Below are positions 14,257 through 21,680 of a stretch of DNA of 45,335 nt, in pieces (within the stretch, counting starts at the first letter, position 1; each line of letters starts with the position of its first letter). Location of the stretch: positions 1 through 45,335 of the forward strand of contig JBAQQB010000233.1 of assembly GCA_049306275.1 (NCBI GenBank). Direction: 5' to 3'. This stretch comes from JADJTT01 sp049306275 (lineage in GTDB: Bacteria; Bacteroidota; Bacteroidia; Chitinophagales; Saprospiraceae). The position numbers were made by a program, and so were the translations under genes. The notes beneath the pieces are model-generated. The model saw nothing but the letters and a program-made list of their open reading frames with translations. It did no database searches and was not told where the DNA came from.

Positions 14257-14979
14257 ATGAAATCATTCATTGTTTCACTCTTGGTCGCCCTGCCATTTAT
14301 CGCCTTTTCCCAGCCGAATTCAACTGTCGATCTGGTGGGAGGGGCTGACTACGCCTTCCGTTTTCTAAAAAATACGACCGAGGACCCGGCCACGCAGGTC
14401 GTCATGGATGTCCGTGAGCAGGACGAGTTCGGAAAGCTGAATTTCCGGGCCGGTTTCAACTACAACCGCAGGTTGTTCGGGCCGTTGTGGCTGCGCACGG
14501 GCCTGCGTTGGGCGAGCGTGGGGTATGTGGTGCAAGACGTCGACGACCTGCGCTGGCCCAGCGAGTTCGATCCCAACACCGGCGCCTACACTCCTGACCC
14601 CAACCTTCCCCACGAGCTGCGGCTCACCAGGGAGTACTGGTTTATTGAAGTACCCCTGGTTGCGCGGCTGGAGACGGGGAAGAAAAAGTTGAAATCATTC
14701 TTTGAAATCGGCGTGTCGCCGCACGTCTACCTGACTTCCCGCACAAAGCAGGTCACCGATCTGGAAACGAAGCAGGATTTTGGAACCGGCGATGTCAACA
14801 CCCTCAGCCTCGCGGGCATCGTATCGATCGGTTTTCAGTATCAGGCCGGCAAGCGCACGGCGCTGTTTTTCCAGCCCATTTTCCGCTACCACCTGACCCC
14901 GCTTTCCGACGCGCCGATCCGGGAGAATCTGTACAATTACGGATTGGAGATTGGGGTGAGGAAGGGGATAGGGAAGTGA
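14257..14979 (+). CDS. Outer-membrane beta-barrel protein, PorT-like
   Basis: A 240-residue protein starting with a signal peptide, MKSFIVSLLVALPFIAFSQ, cut after AFS-Q. The rest alternates aromatic and hydrophobic strands: LNFRAGFNYNRRLF, PLWLRTGLRWASVGYVV, WFIEVPLVARLE, KSFFEIGVSPHVYL, ALFFQPIFRYHL. This matches the outer_membrane_beta-barrel_2/PorT-like families. It is divergent from the DUF5686 gene. The function is unknown; such small barrels are often structural or assembly factors. Confidence 0.85.
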   Translation: MKSFIVSLLVALPFIAFSQPNSTVDLVGGADYAFRFLKNTTEDPATQVVMDVREQDEFGKLNFRAGFNYNRRLFGPLWLRTGLRWASVGYVVQDVDDLRWPSEFDPNTGAYTPDPNLPHELRLTREYWFIEVPLVARLETGKKKLKSFFEIGVSPHVYLTSRTKQVTDLETKQDFGTGDVNTLSLAGIVSIGFQYQAGKRTALFFQPIFRYHLTPLSDAPIRENLYNYGLEIGVRKGIGK

Positions 14980-15037
14980 GCAGGATGTCCACAATTTCAT
15001 CCTGGAAATATGTTCCGGTCCACCGAGCTGGCTAAAA

Positions 15038-15110
15038 TGTCTGAACTGTGATCTTTGTGATTCTTATGATGACTCTGATAAAAATCAAGGCAATCAAATG
15101 AAACAAATAT
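15038..15110. repeat. Decayed GxxExxY-type repeat R4
   Basis: ATGTCTGAACTGTGATCTTT and TGATAAAAATCAAGGCAATC resemble the left end and interior of the repeats at 4866-5745, about 10 kb away. No GxxExxY gene is next to it, so the repeat also occurs alone. Confidence 0.5.
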
Positions 15111-15162
15111 TTTGAAATAAAAACTAATTGTTTTACATTTGAGTCATTATTTCACCCAAAAA

Positions 15163-15525
15163 ATGACCTGTATGACCACCCAGGAAATCGCAAACCGCCT
15201 CGTGGACCTCTGCCGCAGGGGCGATTATGAAACAGTCTACAACGAATTGTTCCACCCCGAGGCCGAAGCGGTGGAGCCCCCACAATCGCCCATGCCCGAT
15301 GTGCGCGGCGTCGGCGCCATCCGCGAGAAGGGGCGGCAGTTCAATGAAATGACGCAGGAGGTGCACGACGGCTACGTCTCCGATCCCCTTGTCGCCGGCA
15401 ACTTCATCACCCTGACCATGGGCATGGACGTCACCTACAAGGACGGCAACCGCGAGAAGATGGACGAGGTAGTGGTGTATGAAGTGAAGGAGGGGAAGAT
15501 TGTGAAGGAGCAGTTTTTTTATTGA
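15163..15525 (+). CDS. SnoaL-like protein
   Basis: A 120-residue single-domain protein of the SnoaL/NTF2-like superfamily. It has ANRLVDLCRRGDYETVYNEL at the N-terminus, then GAIREKGRQFNEM, and a C-terminal sheet ending VVVYEVKEGKIVKEQFFY. The fold is a small alpha+beta cone that binds hydrophobic ligands or has lost its enzyme activity. ATGs at 15163 and 15172 are both plausible; the family usually begins MTTQEIANRL, which favours 15172. A TTG at 15139 is unlikely. An inverted-repeat terminator follows. Confidence 0.85.
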   Translation: MTCMTTQEIANRLVDLCRRGDYETVYNELFHPEAEAVEPPQSPMPDVRGVGAIREKGRQFNEMTQEVHDGYVSDPLVAGNFITLTMGMDVTYKDGNREKMDEVVVYEVKEGKIVKEQFFY

Positions 15526-15540
15526 GGTTTTAATTGGCGG

Positions 15541-15578
15541 AACGCCCCTTGCCTGCCGGAACGTTGGCGAGGGGCGTT
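15541..15578. terminator. Terminator-like inverted repeat
   Basis: AACGCCCCT (15541-15549) pairs with AGGGGCGTT (15570-15578) just after the SnoaL-like stop codon. The T-tract is short. Confidence 0.5.
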
Positions 15579-15632
15579 TGCGGATTGATGATATTTTAAA
15601 CCTCTGACCTTTACACTGCGTTTTTTTTCGGG

Positions 15633-15640
15633 TAAATTTG
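15633..15640 (+). promoter_or_regulatory. Candidate -7 box for the Panacea operon
   Basis: TAAATTTG is an exact TAnnTTTG match, 22 bp before the ATG at 15663. A CTTTA near 15609 is a plausible -33 element at about the expected distance. Confidence 0.5.
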
Positions 15641-15662
15641 TTTCCATTAAAAGCCCAAAGCT

Positions 15663-16154
15663 ATGTATCCAGCCGTAAGAGTTGCAAATTTCTTCATCAA
15701 CAGGGGGCTTTCAGAGGGAGAAAGTATTACGCCCCTGAAAGTGCAAAAGCTGGTTTACTTTGCGCATGGCTGGCATCTTGCCCTTTACGGGCAGCCTCTT
15801 ATCGACGAAGAGATCCAGGCGTGGAAATACGGCCCAGTCATTCCATCCCTTTACCACCGGCTCAAGGGATTGGGCAATAATCCGATTGAAGAGCCTGTTG
15901 GCGAGTTTTCCGGGGGCTATTCGACCAGGGAAGTTGTGAAAGAAGTGGAAGAAAAAGACAGACCCTTTCTGGATTTTGTCTGGAAACTCTACGGCAAGAT
16001 TCCTGCACTGCAGCTTTCCGCCCTTACCCACGTGTCCAACTCTCCCTGGGACAGGGTTCTGGAAGAAAACGGGGGCTATACGACCCGCAATCTTCCCATC
16101 AACAATGAATGGATAAAGGAATATTTCGTCCACCAATTCCAGCCAAATGGGTAG
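15663..16154 (+). CDS. Panacea-domain (DUF4065) antitoxin
   Basis: A 163-residue Panacea/GepA/SocA-like protein. The domain runs from about residue 5 to 115 and shows its hallmark order: ANFFINRG, ITPLKVQKLVYFAHGWHLAL, IDEEIQAWKYGPVIPSLYHR and a later LSALTHVSNSPWD. These proteins act as broad-range antitoxins in PanAT operons and SocAB. Its last eight bases overlap the next start (ATGGGTAG), which implies translational coupling with the putative toxin. Confidence 0.9.
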   Translation: MYPAVRVANFFINRGLSEGESITPLKVQKLVYFAHGWHLALYGQPLIDEEIQAWKYGPVIPSLYHRLKGLGNNPIEEPVGEFSGGYSTREVVKEVEEKDRPFLDFVWKLYGKIPALQLSALTHVSNSPWDRVLEENGGYTTRNLPINNEWIKEYFVHQFQPNG

Positions 16155-16545
16155 TAAGGAGCGGGACTTTGAGGGGTTATTGGAGAAAGCCGGGCCGAAA
16201 GTAGAGAAACTTCTTCAATCCACCTCCCCGGAGGAAACCCAATTGGCTGCTCTCGAAAAAACGGACTTTGAGGAGGAGTACAGAAGAAAGATCAATGAGA
16301 CACGGCTTCAAAGTTTGCGGGATGACACCGAGGCGAAAAGGAAGATGACCTACTGGATTTTTTTCATGGTGGCCGCCTGGCTGGTTGCTATTCTTGTCAT
16401 GCTTGTTCTGGCAGGCTTCGAGGAAACCGGGTTCAGGCTATCAGATGCCGTGCTGATTGCCCTTCTTGGATCGACGACCGTCAATGTGACGGCCTTCTTT
16501 CTGGTTGTGACCAAATATTTATTTCCCGGGACTGGCAAAGAGTGA
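16147..16545 (+). CDS. Putative Panacea-linked membrane toxin
   Basis: A 132-residue protein with a charged cytosolic N-terminus of about 73 residues and then two membrane helices (MTYWIFFMVAAWLVAILVML and AVLIALLGSTTVNVTAFFLV). The tail GTGKE is short. It is translationally coupled to the Panacea antitoxin gene. Small two-helix membrane proteins are one of the toxin classes known to pair with Panacea antitoxins, and they probably depolarise the inner membrane. The assignment rests on operon layout and topology, because no conserved toxin motif is recognised. Confidence 0.65.
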   Translation: MGSKERDFEGLLEKAGPKVEKLLQSTSPEETQLAALEKTDFEEEYRRKINETRLQSLRDDTEAKRKMTYWIFFMVAAWLVAILVMLVLAGFEETGFRLSDAVLIALLGSTTVNVTAFFLVVTKYLFPGTGKE

Positions 16546-16733
16546 AGCATATTGCGGACCGTCTTAAGCGGGTACACATCGATTTGGTTCACCCTGGAGA
16601 AATTTTCGAGGGAGAACCGGATGCCTTCATCAGGAGGATATTTTTACCTCGTGCCGCGGTTAAATTGCCTGGAATTTTTGTATCTTCCATGCCATATTGA
16701 ATCCTTTTTACCCTATAAAAACCCTATCCCCAC

Positions 16734-17249
16734 ATGAAGGATGTTGAGAGGAAGACAGCCATTCCAGTGAACAGTTGGAATTTGTTGAGTTGTTCTTTTA
16801 TGCCCCTGCCTTTAGCCTACACCGGCGATCCTTTGATGTTTTTTGCTCTTTTTGCCCTTATTGTTTTTCTGTGTTTTATTGGTGAAATGGTTAGGCGCTT
16901 CGTCACAGTTTTGACCGGGTCAGAAAAAGCCCTTAAGAAGGGGCATATGCAATTCAGTTTAAAAAACCCTTTGAAGAAAGAGTTGACGTATTTAAATAAA
17001 GGAACCCCAATTTCTTTCCGGATCGAGAAGAATAAAGTATCGTTTTTTGCGCGAACCATTCAGTCCGGAGAGGTGATGATCGGGAACGCGCCCCAGGAAG
17101 ACGGGTGGATCATCATAGACCTCAACAACATGAAAGACAAAAGCATAAAAGCCTTTGTCCACGGCGACGAAATTGAAATGGTTGTCGTAGATATTGAAGA
17201 GGACCTGAAGCCGAAGCGGCTGACTTCAAGCAGGCCGTTGGAGGAATAA
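16734..17249 (+). CDS. Single-pass membrane protein, unknown
   Basis: A 171-residue protein. Residues 30-58 (GDPLMFFALFALIVFLCFIG then EMVRRFVTVL) form one membrane helix. The following ~110 residues are a soluble, strand-rich domain with KGTPISFRIEKNKVSFFART and WIIIDLNNMKDKSIKAFVHG. No family is recognised. It lies directly before the terminator that predates the integrative element, so it is chromosomal rather than part of that element. Confidence 0.6.
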   Translation: MKDVERKTAIPVNSWNLLSCSFMPLPLAYTGDPLMFFALFALIVFLCFIGEMVRRFVTVLTGSEKALKKGHMQFSLKNPLKKELTYLNKGTPISFRIEKNKVSFFARTIQSGEVMIGNAPQEDGWIIIDLNNMKDKSIKAFVHGDEIEMVVVDIEEDLKPKRLTSSRPLEE

Positions 17250-17253
17250 TAAA

Positions 17254-17290
17254 AAAAGCCCTTGTAATTCGCTGAATTACAAGGGCTTTT
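17254..17290. terminator. Bidirectional terminator left of the element
   Basis: Perfect 17-bp arms (17254-17270 and 17274-17290) with a GCT loop, A-rich on one side and T-rich on the other, so it can end transcripts in both directions. It serves the gene ending at 17249. It was probably also the original terminator of tRNA-Ala before the element inserted. Confidence 0.85.
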
Positions 17291-17299
17291 AGTTTTAAG

Positions 17300-17317
17300 T
17301 TGGTGGAGGTAAGGGGA
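17300..17317. other. attL-like site: copy of the tRNA-Ala 3' end
   Basis: TTGGTGGAGGTAAGGGGA repeats exactly the 3' end of tRNA-Ala at 27160-27177. After it the sequence diverges (CTTGAACC here, GTCGAACC in the tRNA). It lies 162 bp upstream of the recombinase gene and marks the left end of the element. Confidence 0.88.
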
Positions 17318-17424
17318 CTTGAACCTTTGTTTTTGTGTGTTTTTGTGTAGGCTGTAAAGCCCAATAAATACGGGAATTTAAAAAGGGGGTAAGGTGGATT
17401 AGGCCTAAAAAAGCCTATTGAAGG

Positions 17425-17448
17425 GTAAAAAAAGTGGTAAAAAAAGTA
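17425..17448. repeat. Tandem 12-mers before the integrase
   Basis: GTAAAAAAAGTG (17425-17436) is followed by GTAAAAAAAGTA (17437-17448). They lie about 125 bp inside the left att site, where arm-type recombinase sites often occur. The word AAGTGGTAAA within them (17432-17441) recurs at 27084-27093 near the right end. Confidence 0.5.
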
Positions 17449-17457
17449 GTAAGTTCT

Positions 17458-17465
17458 TATCTTTG
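17458..17465 (+). promoter_or_regulatory. Candidate -7 box for the integrase
   Basis: TATCTTTG matches TAnnTTTG and lies 14 bp before the ATG at 17480. A small hairpin, TGGAAAAAAGTTTTCCA, follows between it and the start codon. No clear -33 element is seen. Confidence 0.4.
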
Positions 17466-17479
17466 GAAAAAAGTTTTCC

Positions 17480-18772
17480 ATGAAAAAGATAAGATTCAAC
17501 CTATACACATACCCCAACGGCAAAGACGGGCTTATCCTGCTCCGATTCAATTTCAAGGCCCAGCGCTACCAGATAACAACCGGCCTGGCTATCCCCCTGA
17601 AGTATTGGAATGATGCAAGCCAGCGGGCAAAGGAGGTAAAGGACTTTCCAGAAGCAAAGAGCCTGAACGCCCAATTAGACAGAATGGCAAGGGATACAAA
17701 GGCCCTTTTCGATGGATACGGGGAAAGGGGGGTGATTCCAACCCAGCAGCAGTTTAAGGAAGACTGGCTGAAGATGTTCAGGCCCGAAAAAGTGGAAGCC
17801 CAGGAAGCGGAAGAAAAGGCCCTGGGGCTTTTTGAATTCATCGAACTTTTGATTCAGGAACGAAGAGGGATGAACCGGCCCGGAAGTAGCCTTCTGGTTT
17901 ACGGGAACTGCAAAAACAACCTGGAAGCCTACCAAAAGGCCAAGGGCCAGCCCCTTACCTTCGAAGGGCTGAATTCTGCCTTCGTCGCTGACTTCGTGGC
18001 CTGGCTGTTCTCCCAGGGCTTCAGCGATGCTTACACCCACAAAATTATTTCCACGCTGAAGATGTTTGTCCGGGCAGCGGATGAACGCGGCATTTATTCC
18101 GGTTCCCCATTGCTGAAGGTGAAAATTCCAGTATCCAAGCGTTCCAAGGATACGGTTTACCTGAATGAACGGGAATTGGAACACCTGTTTAGCCTGGAAC
18201 TGGAAGGCAGGCTGGCCAACGTCCGGGACTTGTTCCTCATTGGGGCTTATTCCGGGCTTCGGTTTAGCGACTTTTCCCAGGTGAAGGCTGAAAATATTCA
18301 ACCCATAGAGAGCAAGGGCAAAACGGTTGAATGCCTGGTTATCACCACCCAGAAGACGAAACAGAAGGTAGTTCTTCCCCTTACCAACCCCATTTTACGG
18401 GCAGTCCTCGAACGTCATGGCTGGAAGGCCCCAAGGGCTATTTCCAACCAAAAACTGAACAACTACCTGAAGGAGTTGGCCCAGCTGGCAGGATTCACCC
18501 AAGAAGTGGAAATTTCCGAATACAAGGCAGGCAGGCAGATGAAAAAGGCTGTTCCGAAGTGGGAACTCATTTCTTCCCATACAGCCAGAAGAAGTTTTTG
18601 CACCAACGCATATAAGCGGGGTGTTCCTGTTCCTGACATTATGCGTTTTTCCGGGCATACAAGTGTGCAAACGTTTATGAAATACATTCGGGCAGGGCAG
18701 GAAGAAACAGCCGTTGAACTGGCTGAACACGCATTTTTCACCGGGAAAGCCCCCCTGAAGGTGGCGAAGTGA
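17480..18772 (+). CDS. int: Tyrosine recombinase (integrase)
   Basis: A 430-residue Bacteroidota-type integrase. The N-terminal arm-binding region and SAM-like core-binding domain extend to about residue 215, and the catalytic domain follows. Catalytic residues are visible: Arg261 in GAYSGLRFSDF, Lys near 294, His367-x-x-Arg370 in SSHTARRSF, His393 in FSGHTSVQTF and Tyr402 in MKYIR. It is expected to integrate the element into the tRNA-Ala 3' end and, with the HTH protein at 21315, to excise it. The length is full and no damage is seen. Confidence 0.95.
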   Translation: MKKIRFNLYTYPNGKDGLILLRFNFKAQRYQITTGLAIPLKYWNDASQRAKEVKDFPEAKSLNAQLDRMARDTKALFDGYGERGVIPTQQQFKEDWLKMFRPEKVEAQEAEEKALGLFEFIELLIQERRGMNRPGSSLLVYGNCKNNLEAYQKAKGQPLTFEGLNSAFVADFVAWLFSQGFSDAYTHKIISTLKMFVRAADERGIYSGSPLLKVKIPVSKRSKDTVYLNERELEHLFSLELEGRLANVRDLFLIGAYSGLRFSDFSQVKAENIQPIESKGKTVECLVITTQKTKQKVVLPLTNPILRAVLERHGWKAPRAISNQKLNNYLKELAQLAGFTQEVEISEYKAGRQMKKAVPKWELISSHTARRSFCTNAYKRGVPVPDIMRFSGHTSVQTFMKYIRAGQEETAVELAEHAFFTGKAPLKVAK

Positions 18773-18777
18773 GCCAG

Positions 18778-18821
18778 AAAAAAAAATGTTTTTTCAGCCG
18801 TCACTTCGTCACTTCGTCACC
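18778..18821. repeat. Left arm of 44-bp inverted repeat with 8-bp iterations
   Basis: Reverse complement of 23158-23201 with one mismatch. It contains a run of nine A, TGTTTTTTCAGCC and three tandem units of GTCACTTC/GTCACC. It lies just after the integrase gene. Confidence 0.85.
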
Positions 18822-18836
18822 TTTTGAAGAACCGAA

Positions 18837-18867
18837 GTTGGCAAAAGGTTGGCAAAAGTTGGCAAGG
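18837..18867. repeat. Iteron-like GTTGGCAAAAG repeats
   Basis: Three tandem 10-11-mers: GTTGGCAAAAG, GTTGGCAAAA, GTTGGCAAGG. Together with the neighbouring GTCACTTC iterations they look like protein-binding sites of a replication origin or an operator. No origin function is proven. Confidence 0.6.
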
Positions 18868-18931
18868 GACTAAACCAATTCAGCCCGTCACCTGGGGACG
18901 AAACGCCCAGCAGATCAGCCGGAATAAAAAA

Positions 18932-18970
18932 CCCCACCCTGCCAGCTTGGACGGCAAAAACAGGATGGGG
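18932..18970 (+). promoter_or_regulatory. Leader hairpin before the membrane protein gene
   Basis: CCCCACCCTG (18932-18941) pairs with CAGGATGGGG (18961-18970) at 9 of 10 positions, with an inner GCC/GGC pair. It lies about 30 bp before the ATG at 19001, without a T-tract. It could be an attenuator or an mRNA leader structure. Confidence 0.4.
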
Positions 18971-19000
18971 AATTGTCAAAACAACAATTTGCGTAAAGTT

Positions 19001-20512
19001 ATGAAAGTATTATTCACCCTGCCAAAGAATGAAGAATTCTTCAATCAATACGCTTCTTTGGTTCCCACCCTTCGAAAGTTGGGCTATCTGGCCCAAGTGA
19101 TAAGCGCCCTAACGGAATTCGGTATTTTGTACGCCCTTATCCGGGCAAGCCTGAAGGACTTGTTCCCCCTGGCTGCTGGCCCTGCTGCCCTGGCTGGGGC
19201 TGTCCTGGGGGTAGCCTTCCTGGAAGTGGGCCTTCGTCAATTCGCCCCCTATTCCGTCCGGGCTATCCTTTACAAGCGCTTCACCGGCTTACACCTGGTT
19301 ATTTCCGTCTTCGTCTTTGCCGTTACCCTGGGGCTGCTGTCTTCGTGTGGCTACCTGTCTTTTCGGGGTTCTTTCGACTTGGTTGAACAGGTAGCCCCAC
19401 CCCCCCAGCTGGCCACCACCACCCAGGCAGACAGCAGCGCCCAAGCCCGGAAAGGGGAAGCCCTGGCCAGCTGGCAACGGGACAGCCTGGCAGTTGTGAA
19501 CCGCTTCACCCCCCAGCAGGAAGCCACCCTGGCCAAGTATTCAGCCCTGAAGGCAGCCGAACGCCAAAAACTGAAGGGATGGGAAAGCCGGGAACGGGAA
19601 GAAGGAAATCGGTATTCCACCCAGAAGGCGGCAATAAAAGCCCATCTGGCAGCCCTGGAAGCCGAACAAGCGGATGAACTGGCCCGGATGGAACAGGACA
19701 AAGGCAAGGCTCTGGAAAGCGCCTTGGAAGCAAGAGAAGAAGCCCTGGGGCTGGCTGTCACCACCTGGCAGCGGGAACGGGCTGAAGTGGAAGCGGGGAA
19801 CCGGGCAGCAACAGACGAAACAGCCGGGAAGGTGCAAAAATACGGGGGTGGCCTGGCCTGGTTCACCGTCATTGCCTTAACCGTCTTTGTCCTGGCTGTC
19901 AGCATTGAAGAAATTCACCGCAAGGGCAGTGAGATTGAAGAGATAGCCCAGCCCAATCAATACCACTTCAGCGAAAGCGTTTTTGCCGAATTCTGGGGGA
20001 TGCTTTCCGAACGATGGAACTATCTGGCCCGGACTTGGATAAGGAAGCAGGCAGCCAAAACGCCACCACCACCCCAGCCGGAACCGGCCCCCGAATTGTG
20101 GGAAGTGGAACGGCCAAAGATGAACCGGAAGAAGGCCACCACCCAAGGCCAGCCGGATGAACAGCCGGAAGAAGAAAGCCAATATTTCCACTTCTTCGAG
20201 CGGGCATTTTCAGCCAACGGGAACGGGCATAACGGGCAAGCGCATAACGCAACCGTTAGCAACGAAGCCCCACGAACAATAATTCAGCCCTTCCGAAGGC
20301 CCCAGGAAGCCCTCGTTCCTGCCCCCGTTATAACGGAACCGTTAGTAAGGCCCCCTGGAATACCCCCGAAGGCCTGCCTTCATTGTGGGCAAACATACGC
20401 CCCAAAGGTGGCCTGGCAACGGTATTGTTGCGAAGACTGCAAAACGGCTTATCACGCTGCCAAGCATGGGGGGCAAGTATTCAATCCGAAAAAGTACAGA
20501 CATAACAAATAG
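19001..20512 (+). CDS. Membrane coiled-coil protein with zinc motif
   Basis: 503 residues from the ATG at 19001; longer frames would run through the iterons and leader hairpin. Predicted membrane helices are at about 28-48, 53-75, 97-118 and 283-302. Residues 150-275 are a charged coiled coil (Ala/Glu/Lys/Arg-rich), which by topology would face the periplasm. A Pro-rich linker leads to a C-terminal CLHC-x16-CCEDC motif (459-480), typical of small zinc-binding domains and on the cytosolic side. No family is recognised. It could anchor the element's replication machinery at the membrane or block entry of other elements; both are guesses. Confidence 0.75.
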   Translation: MKVLFTLPKNEEFFNQYASLVPTLRKLGYLAQVISALTEFGILYALIRASLKDLFPLAAGPAALAGAVLGVAFLEVGLRQFAPYSVRAILYKRFTGLHLVISVFVFAVTLGLLSSCGYLSFRGSFDLVEQVAPPPQLATTTQADSSAQARKGEALASWQRDSLAVVNRFTPQQEATLAKYSALKAAERQKLKGWESREREEGNRYSTQKAAIKAHLAALEAEQADELARMEQDKGKALESALEAREEALGLAVTTWQRERAEVEAGNRAATDETAGKVQKYGGGLAWFTVIALTVFVLAVSIEEIHRKGSEIEEIAQPNQYHFSESVFAEFWGMLSERWNYLARTWIRKQAAKTPPPPQPEPAPELWEVERPKMNRKKATTQGQPDEQPEEESQYFHFFERAFSANGNGHNGQAHNATVSNEAPRTIIQPFRRPQEALVPAPVITEPLVRPPGIPPKACLHCGQTYAPKVAWQRYCCEDCKTAYHAAKHGGQVFNPKKYRHNK

Positions 20513-20517
20513 GAAAA

Positions 20518-21249
20518 ATGAGTTGCAAACATTGTAAAAGAATTGTTAAGAGGGCCGAAGAATTAGGGGCAACCCCTGTGGAATTAGGGCTTTTCCAAAG
20601 TGTATTTTTTTTTCATCCTTATACCGAGTTTCGCAACGATCACCCATTTTGGGAGGGAGCAGTTGTGAGGTTGGTAAAAAAGGAGTACACCGACAAAAAG
20701 GGACGGACGCACGAATGGGAAAGCCCAAAAACGGAAGGTGGAGAATTGAACGTTGACAAACTTTTGAACAAGATACGGGAACTGGCCGACACCCTTTCAA
20801 CTGAAGGGATGAGGGAGTATTTTCTGGAAGCCATTTGGGAAGATATAAACAGGCTAAACAGTTTTAGCAACTGGGGCGAAGAATTAGCCTTGTTTTATTC
20901 CAAGTGGAAGACATACTTCCCCGAAACGCCCAGGAAGGCCCCAGCCCAACAGGAACCTAATACTAAGGTTCTGGCCCTACGCACTTACTTTTTGTACTGG
21001 GCAGGATACTTACCCAAATTAGACGAAGGGAAGAGAGCAGGCCTGGCAGCTATCGCCGAAAAGGAAGGGGTAAGCCCTGGCAGCCTTGTAAATGCTTGGT
21101 ACGCAATAAAAAGGAACAGCGATAAAAACCCCCTGAAGTTGTCAATTCTGGAACGCGTTCTTCCCACTCTTTCAGACTTCCCCGAAGCCCAAAAACTGGC
21201 AGAAGAAGAACTGGAACAACTGAAGAAAAAAAGTAACCCCCGAAAGTAA
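20518..21249 (+). CDS. Hypothetical element protein, 243 aa
   Basis: Not recognised. It starts 5 bp after the membrane gene with MSCKHCKRIVKRAEELG, where two Cys could bind metal. The N-terminal half has WEGAVVRLVKKEYTDKKGR. The C-terminal half is helical and contains GLAAIAEKEGVSPGSLVNAW, which looks like a small helix-turn-helix, so DNA binding is possible. It is followed 5 bp later by a frame leading into the HTH gene. The position suggests a replication or regulation accessory. Confidence 0.7.
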   Translation: MSCKHCKRIVKRAEELGATPVELGLFQSVFFFHPYTEFRNDHPFWEGAVVRLVKKEYTDKKGRTHEWESPKTEGGELNVDKLLNKIRELADTLSTEGMREYFLEAIWEDINRLNSFSNWGEELALFYSKWKTYFPETPRKAPAQQEPNTKVLALRTYFLYWAGYLPKLDEGKRAGLAAIAEKEGVSPGSLVNAWYAIKRNSDKNPLKLSILERVLPTLSDFPEAQKLAEEELEQLKKKSNPRK

Positions 21250-21314
21250 CCCGGTTGCAGGGGGTTGCACGACAAAAGGCGGCGAATATTTGCAGCGTAC
21301 CAAATAAAAAAGTA

Positions 21315-21617
21315 ATGACTGCAAACAACGTTTTGGTAATTGACACCGATCAATTTTTCACCCGTCTGGAAGAAGCACTGGAACGGAAGTTAGCCGAACG
21401 GCTGGCCCAGCAAAAGGCCCAGGAACCGGCTGAAACATTGCCCGAACTGCTGACACGCCGGGACGTGGCCAGATATTTTCAAATATCCATAGCCACCGTT
21501 GACAACCTGACAAAGGCAGGGGTATTGGAAAAACACTATCTAGCAGGCCAGCCCAGGTTTAAGCGGGACGAAGTACGGAAGGCCCTGGAAGGGTGGAAGA
21601 AGTACCAAAGGGGTTGA
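21315..21617 (+). CDS. HTH excisionase-like protein
   Basis: A 100-residue protein from the ATG at 21315; an upstream in-frame start at 21255 adds unconserved sequence. The C-terminal half is a MerR/HTH_17 type winged helix: LLTRRDVARYFQISIATVDN, then AGVLEKHYLAGQPRFKRDEV and RKALEGW. The N-terminal half is a charged helix. Proteins of this kind are excisionases or regulators in Bacteroidota mobile elements. It probably directs excision with the tyrosine recombinase and may control the replication genes. Confidence 0.85.
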   Translation: MTANNVLVIDTDQFFTRLEEALERKLAERLAQQKAQEPAETLPELLTRRDVARYFQISIATVDNLTKAGVLEKHYLAGQPRFKRDEVRKALEGWKKYQRG

Positions 21618-21630
21618 ACTATTCACAAAC

Positions 21631-21667
21631 AAAAAGGGGCTTGCCCAACCCAGGCCAGCCCCTTTTT
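21631..21667. terminator. Terminator after the HTH gene
   Basis: AAAAAGGGGCT (21631-21641) pairs with AGCCCCTTTTT (21657-21667) and ends in a T-run. The A-run and T-run make it usable in both directions. It separates the HTH gene from the primase-helicase gene. Confidence 0.85.
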
Positions 21668-21680
21668 AAAAGCGTTAATC

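Noticed and set aside
18463..18804. Minus-strand frame beginning MTAEKTFFF
   Set aside because: It starts in the inverted repeat and runs antisense to the integrase gene; the same words start the frame at 23175 only because the repeat is inverted.
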